Shown here: positions 22,940 through 33,379 of the stretch, one piece after another | How positions within the stretch are numbered: position 1 is the first letter of the stretch | How the letters are laid out: every line of letters starts with the position of its first letter | NCBI GenBank assembly: GCA_964019155.1 | Contig: OZ025242.1 | Location: 1,408,694-1,472,693, forward strand | From: Osedax fenrisi | Taxonomy: Eukaryota > Annelida > Polychaeta > Sabellida > Siboglinidae | DNA: 64,000 nucleotides | Direction: 5' to 3' | Translations under genes and position numbers: made by a program | Notes under the pieces: generated by a model | Database searches by the model: none | The model's input: the letters and a program-made list of their open reading frames with translations, nothing else | What the model was told of the DNA's origin: nothing

Positions 22940-23645
22940 TATATATATATACTATATATATACACATATCTATAATGATTCGCAATGCCAACTATTTTCT
23001 TTACAATATTAGAAAATCACGTAATAAATTGACTTTTTCAATGACTAAAAGTCTAATACACTCGCTAGTCTTTAGTAGACTCATATACTGCTGCTCACTT
23101 CTATGCAATATACCCCTAAAGCTTATGCTTAAACTTGAGAAGATACAACGACGTGCTATACGCACCCTATATAAACTGAAGTTCTCTTCAATAGTATCAA
23201 TATCGACTCTAATGCGATCACTCGGCTGGCTTAAGTTTAGGTATCTCTGCAGGTACAGACTACTATGCATCACCCATAAGGTGATACATCTTAGATCTCC
23301 CGAGTACCTAGCTGACTTGATCAGTATGCATACCCTTAGTCGAGCTAGCAGGAAATGTCACGCGATGAAAATTGTGCAACGCTCGACTATCTCTGCTCAC
23401 TCTGAATCTGCTTTCTCTGTGGTAGCTCCAAAATACTGGAATTCTCTACCATATGACATTAGGTGTTTGAAATCCTTGTCACTATTTAAATGTAAACTCT
23501 CAACGCACCTATTAACATTGTAACCTACCCTCCCTTTTCCTTTATTTTTATTGTACTTTATTTATTTTATTTTTGTTTCCTTCTCATGACGCCCATAACC
23601 ACCACGAGATTTTGTAGTCAATAAAATATTTTAAAATAAAATAAA
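22940..23645 (+). mobile_element. 5'-truncated CR1/L2/Jockey-like LINE, 3' end with A-rich tail
   Basis: Contains the C-terminal coding end (22975-23523), a short 3' UTR with ATGACGCCCATAACCACCACG, and a tail of AAAAT-type repeats (AATAAAATATTTTAAAATAAAA) at 23610-23645. The 5' side is cut abruptly after TA repeats at 22940-22965. 5' truncation and a simple repeat tail are typical of LINE insertions. The rest of the RT is absent from the window. Confidence 0.8.
22975..23523 (+). CDS. LINE ORF2 C-terminal fragment (RT thumb and C-terminal domain), partial
   Basis: Open frame of 182 codons without an internal stop. Early on lies KSLIHSLVFSRLIYCCSLL (residues about 25-43), then LEKIQRRAIRTLYKL (54-68), the region after the RT palm. 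Near the end lies FSVVAPKYWNSLPYDIRCLKS (about 148-168), the C-terminal block of CR1/L2/Jockey-type ORF2. The RT catalytic motifs and the endonuclease are missing, so the product would be inactive. The first methionine is not a true start because the frame is 5'-truncated. The intact frame suggests a fairly recent insertion. Neighbours give no sign of domestication. Confidence 0.8.
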   Translation: MIRNANYFLYNIRKSRNKLTFSMTKSLIHSLVFSRLIYCCSLLCNIPLKLMLKLEKIQRRAIRTLYKLKFSSIVSISTLMRSLGWLKFRYLCRYRLLCITHKVIHLRSPEYLADLISMHTLSRASRKCHAMKIVQRSTISAHSESAFSVVAPKYWNSLPYDIRCLKSLSLFKCKLSTHLLTL

Positions 23646-23649
23646 AATA

Positions 23650-24520
23650 AAATATAGTATTTTATTATTTAACGACATAATATATTAATATATGTTCTTA
23701 GGTAATGTACTTACATATGTACCTATCATTAATAATATTTATTATATTTAAAATCATAGAAAATTTGAATATTCTTCGTAATCTTGATGTATTCACTGAT
23801 TTCCGCTCATTTCATAAATATACATAACAATATGTTAACACAGTCTATTATAATAATTAAAGTAGTTAATTTTAAGTTAACCATTATCTAGATATTACTA
23901 TTAATTTTCAAGTTTATCAGTTTTCTATTGAACTAGAAAACAAAGGTAGCCTACTTATAACCAAATTAATAATCAATTAATATATTCGTTTTTACATTAT
24001 TCAGTATTATTTATTACCTTATTAAATCAGCTAAATATATTTCATTAATTTACTATATCAGTTATAAACTATTATTCATCTTTATTTCTTAAATGATTAA
24101 AAATGTTCGCTGTTTAAAATAATTACACTTGTACTTAATATTTTCTTAATATATTTATAAATAATGCAGCAAATCAATCTTATTGATCTTACTTTTTAAC
24201 TTACGTTAGTACAATTATTCAAAAGTTTGAACTCCCAATAATTCATAAGTTTAGCCAAAGTATAATTTATAAACAAATCATATACTATCTCTCTATTACT
24301 ATTAGCATTGATTCATTAAAAGTTAATTAAAAAATATCACTCTACTGATACATCATTAACGTGTGTATTAAATTACATTCTTGATACAATATATGATGGG
24401 CATGGTATTAAGTTAACTCTATTGATATTTCTTCTACTTTTGATAATACTAATCATAATATCATTATTTCTTAATTACCTGAAATTAATATTAATGGAAT
24501 TATGCATTCGGGGTTTTAAA
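23650..24520. other. AT-rich spacer
   Basis: No gene, repeat pair or terminal repeat identified. Confidence 0.55.
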
Positions 24521-24524
24521 AGTA

Positions 24525-25627
24525 CACTGTTAAAAATAATAGCGTTCAAAACCATTTACTTTATAAAATATCAATAAGTAAAGGGTTTCGTTTCAGTTTA
24601 TTTACCAAACCCTTTACTTGTATTTCGTATATAACTAAAGGGTTTGTCGAAACCTTTTAATACCTTAAATTTGCATATATAAAGGGTTTCTATTTATGAG
24701 TTAATATAATAGCTTTCAAAACCCTTTACTTTATAAAATATAAATAACTAAAGGGTTTCGATAAACAAAACCCTTTAATCGTATTTCGTAGATACTAAAG
24801 GGTTTCACGAAATTCATAGTGGTGATTCGAATAATTATTATATACACAATTATTATGCCAACATTATTAATTATTCTAAGTAAAACTATATTATTTTATA
24901 AAATTTTCTCTATTTTAAAATATTTATTTAATTATACCCTAATAAAAATTAGTAATCAATTATTATTTTTATTTTATATTTAAGGTAATAATCGTCATTA
25001 TATAAATAAAATGTTATTTTAAAATTGTAATTTTAATAAATAATCAATATTTCTATTCAAATTTTATAATTACCTAACTCGAATTAGGTAAACCAGACCT
25101 TTGTATTACATTGGAAATTAAGTATATTAATTAAGATGATACGATTGGAAATCATGTTTAATTAAATACTCAATATTGGATATATAACAATTATACGTTT
25201 ATTAAATATTATGTATAACATAACATTATAATATTTAATTATTTAATTAATTATAATAATACAAATTAAAATACAACTGATAATCAATTCAATAATATTT
25301 TATGAAATTCTATCATTTATTTGATATTTTCACGAAACCCTTTAGTATAAAAATAGCTTAACTAAAGGGTTTCAAACCCTTTAGTGGATATTCGCACGAA
25401 ACCCTTTAGTATAATAAATGCGTAACTAAAGGGTTTATAATTTATTCTACCAAACCCTTTAGTTCGAAAAACGGCATAACTAAAGGTTTACAAACCTTTT
25501 AGTAAATAGTCGACCTAAACCCTTTAGTTTGAAAAAAAGCTTAACTGAAGGTTACCAAACCCTTTCATTAAACGGTCATCGATTAAAGGGTTTATTTCAC
25601 GAAAACTAAAGGGTTTTTTTAAAAGTG
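24525..25627. mobile_element. 1.1-kb foldback transposon with arrays of AAACCCTTTAGT / ACTAAAGGGTTT
   Basis: The ends CACTGTTAAAAA and, inverted, CACTTTTAAAAA are flanked by TA (24523-24524, 25628-25629). The left 320 bp and right 300 bp consist largely of the motif AAACCCTTTAGT and its complement, often in head-to-head pairs such as ACTAAAGGGTTTCAAACCCTTTAGT. I count around twenty occurrences including variants. The middle (about 24840-25320) is AT-rich without a frame. It is a non-autonomous DNA element of unassigned superfamily. The motif arrays may be transposase binding sites, an inference. Confidence 0.8.
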
Positions 25628-25838
25628 TATAGCATACGAACAGATATTTTTCTCTTACTATTTTTATATTAATAGAAGTCGGTATATCTTAGTATTAGTT
25701 TACATATAATCTAAACTCTGGCCCTATAACTTTATTTATGGATGTTCAATACAATATGAATAATTGGCATTTAAATCGATACAATAGTAACTATTATAAG
25801 AAATTAATCTTAAAATGATTATAATAATATTACTTACC

Positions 25839-26350
25839 TTACCTTACCGCTCGGCATTTCATAACACGTAATCTCCATTCATTTCTATCATTCATTGCAG
25901 TCGGAAGTTCTTCTATCTTAAGCATTGTGTCTTCTTTTAACTGATCTATATATGATTTCCTGGGCCTGCCACGGGATCTCTTACCATGTTTTGGGTTCCA
26001 TAGTAGTAGATCACTAGCCAGTTCATCCTTACTCCTCCAACAATGTCCTGCGAAACTTAGTCGTTGTTTTCTAATAGTGTCAGATATTTTCGGGATGTTC
26101 TTATATAGTTCTTGGTTAGTCAGGTGTAGATTCCAATGCTTATTTTTAATAGCTCTTAGCATCCTCGTATATGTTCCATCAATTTTTCTCTCCATAGCTA
26201 CTGTCATTGTCCAGGTTACGGATCCGTAGACTAGAACAGTTTCTACAGCAGCTCTGAAGAAGTTTATTTTTAGGTTTTCTCTAAGATTTGATTTCCATAT
26301 TATATTTAGGTTGTTTAGTGCAGCCCATGCCTTCGCATTCTATACTTATA
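25839..26350 (-). pseudogene. RTE-like LINE: RT thumb and C-terminal domain
   Basis: Resumes after the frameshift with KAWAALNNLNIIWKSNLREN and FFRAAVETVLVYGS, then the ATG-led open piece of 122 codons (25839-26207). This holds QRLSFAGHCWRS, a Cys/His-containing segment, and RSRGRPRKSYIDQL, a basic stretch often seen at the C-terminus of such RTs. The frame ends at CRAVR followed by TAA, which is already part of the TAAGG tail. Proteins of this type have been mis-annotated as craniofacial development protein 2-like in other genomes. This is a transposon, not a host gene. Confidence 0.85.
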
Positions 26351-26694
26351 TCATGTTCTGTAGATCCTATATAACTTCCAATGTATTTGAAATCATCTAC
26401 TTTTTTAATATTTTCTCCGTTTAAACTCTTAATAATCGACGTTGTTTTCTCATTTTGGTTAAAACTCATGTATTCCGTCTTTCCTGAATTTATTTTTAGA
26501 CCAATTTCGTTTGCTTTCTCTTCTATTAAAAGTAATAGAGTATTTGCTTCTGATAGGTCAATTGTTGTTAGAGCAATATCGTCCGCGTAATCTGCATCTG
26601 TGATACTTACTGCTGGATATCTACTGCTCTTCCTTTTCGAAATGGTGAAACCTAGTTCATTATTGCAATCCAGGGAATTCTTTAGAATATAGTC
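26281..26694 (-). pseudogene. RTE-like LINE: RT catalytic YADD segment
   Basis: Continuation of the RT in the same frame below the TGA. It contains DADYADDIAL (YADD at 26578-26589), LLIEEKANEIGLKINSGKTE and KKVDDFKYIGSYIGS, the classical motifs C, D and E. It ends in a frameshift around 26350: the open frame runs on to 26281 with unrelated residues, while homologous sequence (KAWAALNNLNIIWKS) continues in another frame. Confidence 0.85.
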
Positions 26695-28028
26695 AAGTCA
26701 TATTATGAATAAGAAAGGAGCAAGTGTATCACCTTGTAGTACACCGGTTGTAATTTCAAAGAAAGATGTGTCACCGTCTGGTGATCTAACCATGGACCGA
26801 GTGTTTTTGTATAGAATTATTATTGCATTTACTGTTTCTGAAGGAAGACCATATTTAATTAGATCTATTTTCATCATTTCGCGGTTTATGGTGTCGAAAG
26901 CCTTAGAGAAGTCTATAAAGAGTAGTGTGAGAGGTAGATTATTATCTTTTATACCTTCGAGTATACGGCGGATTGTTAGAATTTGTCCAGTTGTAGAACG
27001 GTTTTTTCGAAATCCATTTTGATTTGTCCTTAGTATGGGATCTATTTCTGTGGTTATTCTGTTTAGTAACATCAGGTTGTAAATTTTTGCTGCTATAGGA
27101 GTTAATGTGATACCTCTGTACTTTTTGGTGACAGATAAATCGCCTTTTTTTGGGAAGGGAAGTAAACAGCCTTGAGTCCATATTTCAATTGGTTCTTGCC
27201 AATATACCTTATTGCATGACTCAAGTAAGAACTCTTGACATTCGTATAGTTTCCATACTTCCACAGGTATTTCGTCTATTCCAGTGGCCTTACCGTTTTG
27301 TATACTTTTAGTCGCTTTTATGAGTTCTTCAGATGTAAAATTACCAGTTGTAATATCAAGTTGATCGTATTCTGTAGGATGGTATTCTGTACTGGTTTGG
27401 TTGCTTATTGGACAGCCCAGTAAATCTTTAAAATGATTATGCCATAGATCGATACGTTCTTTCTCGTTTTTTGCTTTTAGTTTGGCTTTGTTTGTTTTCT
27501 GTCTTCCACTTATTTCATTAACTGTTTTCCAGGCTAAAGCTGACTTTTTGTTTGTCGCTGCATTTTGTATTTCTTCTATTTTATTCTCGATGTAGTCATT
27601 TCGCTCATTTTCATAAAGCTTGACGAATGAGCTTTGTATAAGTTTGAAGTTATTTATGCGCTCGGGCGTTGGATTTTGATCTTTCAATTTAGCAGCTTCG
27701 TGTAAAGAAGCACGTTTTTGACTGATATTTATCGTTTCCCAGGGTGATCTTTGTTTTAATTTCGGTTTCAATGGTATTATTTCGGCCGCAGCATTTCTAC
27801 ATGATTTTTCGAACTGTAAATATTTAGTATTTGCAGACGAGTTTGATTCATCGTTTGATGTATCTTGTAGTACAGAAAATGTGTTTTTTATCTTAGTAAT
27901 AAAAGAATTTCGTAATTCACGGTCATATTTTAGCCTGGACCAGTAGTAAGGTTTATTTTTGCTACATTTCTTCTTATTTGCTCTGAGACTTAGTTTAATT
28001 TTAGTTGATAAAATACGATGATCAGATG
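26695..28028 (-). pseudogene. RTE-like LINE: RT fingers and palm, N-terminal part
   Basis: The frame is open from about 28028 (starting with the displaced SDHRIL motif) through a long basic linker to a TGA at 26695-26697. The longest ATG-led piece is 26698-27771, 357 codons. In it: GKATGIDEIP (160-169), LPFPKKGDLS (204-213), KYRGITLTPIAAK (217-229), NQNGFRKNRST (250-260), FIDFSKAFDTI with the first catalytic Asp (285-295), and GVLQGDTLAPFLF (343-355). These are RT motifs in canonical order. The stop falls between motif B and the YADD motif, so the palm is split. The sequence beyond the stop continues in the same frame, which points to a single nonsense change. Confidence 0.9.
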
Positions 28029-29096
28029 CTATATATATATAGCAAGTATACTTATAAAAGAGTTATATGCTCTGCAGTTTATAATGCTATTTTTCCATTT
28101 CTTATTGATGATTAGGAAGTCAATTTGTGACTTATAGTCGTTCGGCGAGTTATGTGTCCAGATTTGTCCTAGTCTTTTTTGAAATTTTGTGTTCAGGCAT
28201 AAGAGATTCTTTTCCTCTAGATAATTTGTTAGCATTGTTCCATTTCGATTTGTTGTTTTATGATAAGAGTATTTGAAACCATCGGTTTGTCCGAGTTGAG
28301 CATTGAAATCGCCACCAATGATTAGGACATTATGTTTCGGGATCCTTCTTGTTAAATAATTTAGTTCTGTATAGAATTCTATCGTTTCTTGTTCGTAACT
28401 TACATTTGTTGGACTATAACATGAAATAATAGTCATTTGTGGATTTCCAGAAAGGTTGATAGTCATTATTCTAGGGGTTATCTTCTCTATATCTGTTATT
28501 GCAGCATATGCTTGTTTATTGACTAGAAAACCTATTCCACCTGTGGATGCATTTATAGAATTTCTCCAAGCTGAGCAGGTTATGAGTTTCCAAGTTCCAT
28601 AATCATGTTCTTTAATAACATTTTCATCATGAATTATTCTATGTTCTTGAATACAGATAATGTCATGGTTTGTTTTTTCGGTTGATGCTATTAACTCTGG
28701 TATTTTCCAAATCTGTCTAAGTGTCTGTGTATTCAGTGTTCCAAATATGAGAATTTTATTTGCCTTTAGTAGTTTGGGGAGTTCAGATTTTGTGGATTTC
28801 TCAGTATCTATTTTTTCGACTGTAACCTGAGGTGGTTTTACAGGACGCGCTCCTTGTTTGACCGCGCGACGAGCGATGCGGTATGATACATTTGTTGGTT
28901 GTAAGTGTGTCATTTGTTTGCTTTCGGTAGCTAATATAGCATTGTGCGGGCGCTGCTCCATACACATGCTAACAGTGCTCAATAATAGAGTTAAGGTACC
29001 TCGGCTAGTATTAGCTTTGACACATCCGCTTACCCTGTTTTCAGTAGACTTCACGTGACCCTGATCGGGTGGCTTACAGGTACTATGCCTTGCCAA
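28029..29096 (-). pseudogene. RTE-like LINE: N-terminal region and AP endonuclease domain
   Basis: Open frame of 355 codons. Residues 1-110 form a basic, Thr/Ser-rich leader without a known domain. The endonuclease follows: FGTLNTQTLR (118-127, with the metal-site Asn), DIICIQEHR (145-153, catalytic Glu), CYSPTN (226-231), LIIGGDFNAQLG (258-269, Asp and Asn) and SQIDFLII (323-330). The last motif, SDH, lies just beyond the stop in another frame (28018-28026), because a short TATATATATA run at 28030-28040 has changed length and shifted the frame. The enzyme would nick target DNA for target-primed reverse transcription. As it stands the ORF is cut off just before its final catalytic histidine. 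Confidence 0.85.
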
Positions 29097-29349
29097 AGGG
29101 CACCCTGGCTTTTGTCCGGCACTGCTTATTGGTTATTCGCAGTTGACCACTATATCTAGTGGCAGTTCCCCTATCCGGAACCTGGGGAGCCGCTGGGGCG
29201 GAGTTTAGCATCTCCAGTAAATATCTTCAGTGAATAATATAATCCAGAAATAATATATTATAATATAATAATATACGATATTTAAAAATAGAAATTAATA
29301 CCTATAATACTTCATATATAAATATGTATAGAGATTCAACTAACTGTGT

Positions 29350-29465
29350 GGTTCATTTGGCTTATTCATCAAACACTCAGGTAGTAGGACGCGAGTTCAA
29401 GCCTCGTTCGGACAATTAAAATAGGTATTAAAATAATATATAGAAGTGATCTTATATAATTGTGT
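29350..29465 (+). repeat. Possible tRNA-derived SINE, copy 2
   Basis: GCGAGTTCAAGCCTCGTTCGGA (29390-29411) resembles a B box / T arm. The following AATTAAAATAGGTATTAAAATAATAT tail matches 14930-14960. Upstream, GTTCATTTGGCTTATTCATC might be a decayed A-box region. It lies close to the 5' end of the RTE-like LINE but is not part of it. Confidence 0.5.
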
Positions 29466-29469
29466 ATAA

Positions 29470-31955
29470 ATAAATGATCGGCTTTCGTTAAAACCATTGA
29501 TGCTATAATATTAGAACGACTTCGAAGGGACATTAGTGCCATATGGTTGAATATATATTTTGTACTTATATAAAAGTGAAAATGGTATCTAATTTCCTGG
29601 GTTATATGACATTTCAGTCCTTAAAGAACTCCATCAAAATAAAATAATTTTAAACAATTTAAATGTTATATAAGATGCTTACTTCATAAATATATAATAA
29701 TTTTTGAAATATTTCACTCACATCCTCTTACTCAGCAATACTTCCATTGATTCTATATCTTCCACCTAAATGACAGACACAATAATAATAATAATACCCT
29801 TACGACGTAAGGATTACGTTCCAATATAGATATTTTATCCTTATTAATATTGCTAATTAAAATATACGATATTGAAATATTCTTTGTTATGATTATATGC
29901 ACAAATAGTTATGTCTACAAATGTCTACTGAATTGCAAGAAATACTTATTACAATATGTACACTGTAGACCACATACAGTATATACACACAGGGTGGCAT
30001 ACAATGCAACACATTTGAGATACTCGTGCATGTAACCCCACTGGGTTCACACTGAATATCTAAATAACACCCAAGATAATATACTTGGTGAACGTTTACT
30101 AATATAGATAGGCATGGGTATCACTAATACACATACCAGTGAAACATTATACGGTGTATTAGTAATCAAAATACAGACATTATATTACTATTTTTATTAT
30201 TATATGATACCCCTCAAATGTGCGTATATATAATTGAATCGTCCAATATATATATATATATATATATATAGCGATACATCTAACAAATAATGTCTCGCAT
30301 CACGTGTTTATTATAAGCCAATCGTATTGTTTTTATCCGTCATGCATGATCGCCCATATATGGCCATGCCTATATGTATATGTATATGCTATATAGAGCC
30401 ATGCATTGATACTAGTATACACTCGAATATTACATGCAATAAATACACAAAAGCCTTCTCTAATTTCTTCTTAAGATGGTGGCAGTAGTGTATGGCATAT
30501 GAGGATGAAATAAGCACTGGACATTCAGTCAAATATCGACAGTATGAATATTGATGAATACAACGAGGTTATGTAAGCATAACACAATCCATTGATATCT
30601 TCCCATGACCATAGATTTCCTACACCGTCGACTATAGATTATCTATGGCGTTGATTATGGATTATCTATTTTTGCTTATATATCGTGACGATGATAGATA
30701 ATCTTCATTTAATGATATATCATTGATGGTAGATTATCTATCGTTGACCACACACACACACATATATATATATATATGGCATGGCCTTCACCAGTGTATA
30801 CGTCGTTATTACCATTGTATACACCGACCACTGGTCAGCCACCAATGCCGGATTAAGCAAAGTATGGGCTCGGCCATACTTAATTTATGGATCCCCTAAT
30901 TTGTAGTTATAATTTAAGAAACATATTATATATATATCTAAAGTATAATTCTACTTAAGTATATATACTCTCTATAGAGAGTGAATTTTGGTTAATTAAA
31001 TGTTTATGGTATAGGCACGTATACATATATAATTTGTATATGTTATAAAGGTATATCTTTATAAACTATAGTTTAGATTATACTTATTTTGAATAAATAA
31101 GAAATTACTAATTAAATATTTATTTTTCGATTTTTATTATTTTTTGAAATATTAATTATGCTTTATGGATCCATTTTATTAATAAATTTTACTCCAATGA
31201 TAATACTGCTAATCCTGATAATATTTCTTGTGTTCAAACACTTACGTAAGCGAATTTCTTAAATAATGTGGTACTAATTTAAGTTTAAAAAACGTCTTTC
31301 ACCCGTACTGTTTAACACCATTAGAGATACCTATATATCTTATAATATAGAGATAGTTATCTGGATCCAATATAAATTTTCAATATTTGGATAAACATCA
31401 ATAATATCTGCTCATTATATTATATCTATCTGATTCGATTAAATATTTATAGAAATGTAGTCTAGTTTATTAAGTTTATTAAGTCATTATTTATATACGC
31501 ATTCTATGAGATGTTTACAGTAGGTTTACAGTAGGTAGGTACCTATATCAAATGTCTGCATTTTATATTTATAATCTATTTTATTTGCTTATTCATTAAC
31601 AAATATAATAAAACTTCCATTATATTATAATTAGATTTAATTTATAATGAAGAAAAATATTCTATTTCGCTATTTGTTAGTTTATAGTTATTTATTACCT
31701 ACATAAATTGAACTATTTATGTTTGTTTAATTTAAACTTTAAATAAAATTATAAAAAATGTATAGGATTTATTCATCTAGGATTTTATATATCCTACACC
31801 AAGTACTGGCGAAACTATTGAAAATAATCTGAAAAACATCATTATTCATCTCGATCTATCCATGTCTAACTTACGCTGACAATAGTATGATATAAGCTTC
31901 AATATGTCTGATATAAAGGAACACAATCAATGATACAAAAATAACAATCTTTGGC
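29470..31955. other. Spacer with (TA)n and short local repeats, no gene
   Basis: A (TA)n run lies at 30246-30271. At 30620-30740 the phrase TAGATTATCTAT recurs several times in direct and inverted form. A patch at 30840-30895 is more GC-rich (GCCGGATTAAG, GGGCTCGGCC), but no partner end was found. The short frame at 29850-30035 has no recognisable domain. Confidence 0.5.
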
Positions 31956-31962
31956 ATATTAA

Positions 31963-32191
31963 GGGGGTATCCCATTAGGTAAATCCCTACCAGTATTTCT
32001 GGAAATATTTACTAGAAAGTTGTAATCTAGCAAGTTAAATACAATTGTAGTGGGATACCCCATTATTTTCCGATAACTTACCGGACATATAGTAACTTTA
32101 ATTGGGGTATACCACTACAACTTGCTAGAAAATCACTTTCTAGCAAAATTTCCGAACAATATTTTCGGAAATACTGTTAGTGGGATACCCC
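31963..32191. mobile_element. 229-bp MITE with long terminal inverted repeats, TTAA-type flank
   Basis: The ends GGGGGTATCCCATTAGG and, inverted, GGGGTATCCCACTAACAG continue into arms of roughly 100 bp that share CTAGCAAGTT, a GTAGTGG.ATACCCC centre and TTTCTGGAAAT-type segments. The flanks are TTAA on the left (31959-31962) and TTTA on the right (32192-32195), that is TTAA with one mismatch. No coding frame. TTAA targets are typical of piggyBac and Kolobok superfamilies; which one applies is not shown. Confidence 0.85.
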
Positions 32192-32229
32192 TTTACACAC
32201 ATTGTAGTTCTCATCGATTATATATTATG

Positions 32230-32529
32230 TATGTAAATGTGTTGCTCAATGTAAAGATGCACATGCCTCTCTGGTAAAAACTTCCATAGTGAATGATATT
32301 GGTATTCAAATATGTTTTTAGCAAATCTGGAAAAGTTAGATATTTATACCAATCTATTGATAATGATAAAACCAGATTCAAACCAATACTTCCTACAAGG
32401 TGGACAGTTAGATGTCAGGCTATATCAGCAGTCTTAAATAACTCTTTAGATATTATAAATGCATTAGAACATTTTACATTGGCAAGCGTAAATAGTTCTC
32501 CAATAAATCGCCAAATCATATTCATATAA
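32230..32529 (+). pseudogene. Fragment of a hAT/ZMYM1-like transposase
   Basis: Open stretch of 78 codons (32293-32529). Its central phrase KPILPTRWTVRCQAISAVLNN (residues about 31-50) resembles the CPTRW(T/C)VR...A...VL.NY motif of hAT-type transposases annotated as zinc finger MYM-type protein 1-like or DUF4371 proteins. It is preceded by FSKSGKVRYLY, where such proteins have FS.S.KR. The N-terminal TTF/zinc finger part and the C-terminal dimerisation domain are absent. It lies 100 bp from the MITE at 31963-32191, with no sign that they are linked. The identification rests on one motif. Confidence 0.55.
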
Positions 32530-32534
32530 GAATA

Positions 32535-33300
32535 CTCCACTAGAAATATATAACCTAAATATATTTCATTAAATATAGCATTTGATATATTCACTTTATT
32601 AGAAAAATTGGTTAGTTTTACCTATGGTTTATAATTATTATTATTAATTACAGAAATATATAGGTTTTATATTTATATATAATTATATATATATATATAT
32701 ATAATTATAATTATATATCCCAGGATAAATATATTTATAAATATATTAAAAGTATAAGTTTTAAAATATGTTTCCTTAGATAAATGTAATAGGATCAAAG
32801 TCTACTCTCAATGAAGATGTTATTTTACTCATTAATAAGTTAATCGATATAGTACAGAATAAATGAACAAATTATCACATTTATTTAGAAAATATTTTAA
32901 ATAATCTGGAAGAATAATATTTAATAGATTTATTAATTTAATATTAATTGTTTTTATAGAAACAACAAAATTAATCAAATTATTGATGGTACAACCAAGT
33001 ATGTGAGTGTCCTAGGAGAGAAACTTTTATATGTTAAGAATATCGAAGATGTGGTTAAGGTCACAACACAAATAAAAATATTGGATTATATTAGATTATA
33101 TTGACGACAATACATTGATAAAAGAATTTTGCCAAAGAAATAATTTCATAAGACATTTTATAAGTATAACATAATCGAGGATACGACAGCTGACCTATTA
33201 TATAGACGATGAGAATATAACCATAACAACGTCGGGGTATACGAACTGTATAGCTAAACACAAACCCAACCAAAAACCCAACCCAATACGTTAGTAAAAC
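32535..33300. other. AT-rich spacer
   Basis: TA run at 32684-32702. A possible continuation of the transposase near 32940-33060 was looked for and not convincingly found. Confidence 0.4.
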
Positions 33301-33304
33301 GATA

Positions 33305-33375
33305 AAAACACGACTACCCCGCCCGCCCTCCCCCACTCCCACCCGCCCTTAAAGGATTTTTGGGCCGAGCTGCAT
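33305..33375. other. C-rich island in AT-rich DNA
   Basis: CCCCGCCCGCCCTCCCCCAC followed by CCCACCCGCCC lies at about 33317-33351. Several C runs of three or more at short spacing could form an i-motif or, on the other strand, a G-quadruplex. The 83-codon minus-strand frame over it (33091-33342) is Gly-rich only because of this island and is not taken as a gene. Confidence 0.7.
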
Positions 33376-33379
33376 TTCG

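Larger units (their letters stand above)
25830..29222 (-). mobile_element. Nearly full-length RTE-like non-LTR retrotransposon
   Basis: On the minus strand the element starts near 29222 with a GC-richer 5' region (GGAGATGCTAAACTCCGCCC). It encodes an AP-type endonuclease and a reverse transcriptase with a C-terminal domain, and ends with the stop codon inside a (TAAGG)n tail (25831-25846). An apurinic endonuclease plus RT, no recognisable separate ORF1 and an almost absent 3' UTR with a short tandem tail fit the RTE clade. The clade is inferred from this and from general sequence look. I see only three clear lesions: a frameshift in a TA run near 28030, a TGA at 26695-26697, and a frameshift near 26350. 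The copy is thus dead but young. Target duplications were not resolved. Confidence 0.9.

Noticed and set aside
24525..25627. Telomere-like repeats, because AAACCCT resembles the plant-type telomere unit
   Set aside because: The motif is AAACCCTTTAGT, irregularly spaced and in both orientations, bounded by inverted ends and TA. That is not a tandem telomeric array.
25839..29096. Host gene resembling craniofacial development protein 2
   Set aside because: The full set of endonuclease and RT motifs and the tandem tail show a LINE. Such names in other genomes are annotation carry-over.
30840..30900. GCCGGATTAAG-containing patch as a transposon end
   Set aside because: No inverted partner or duplication was found nearby.
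33091..33342. 83-codon minus-strand frame with a Gly-rich start
   Set aside because: The start lies in the C-rich island. The rest shows no domain and the composition follows the DNA.
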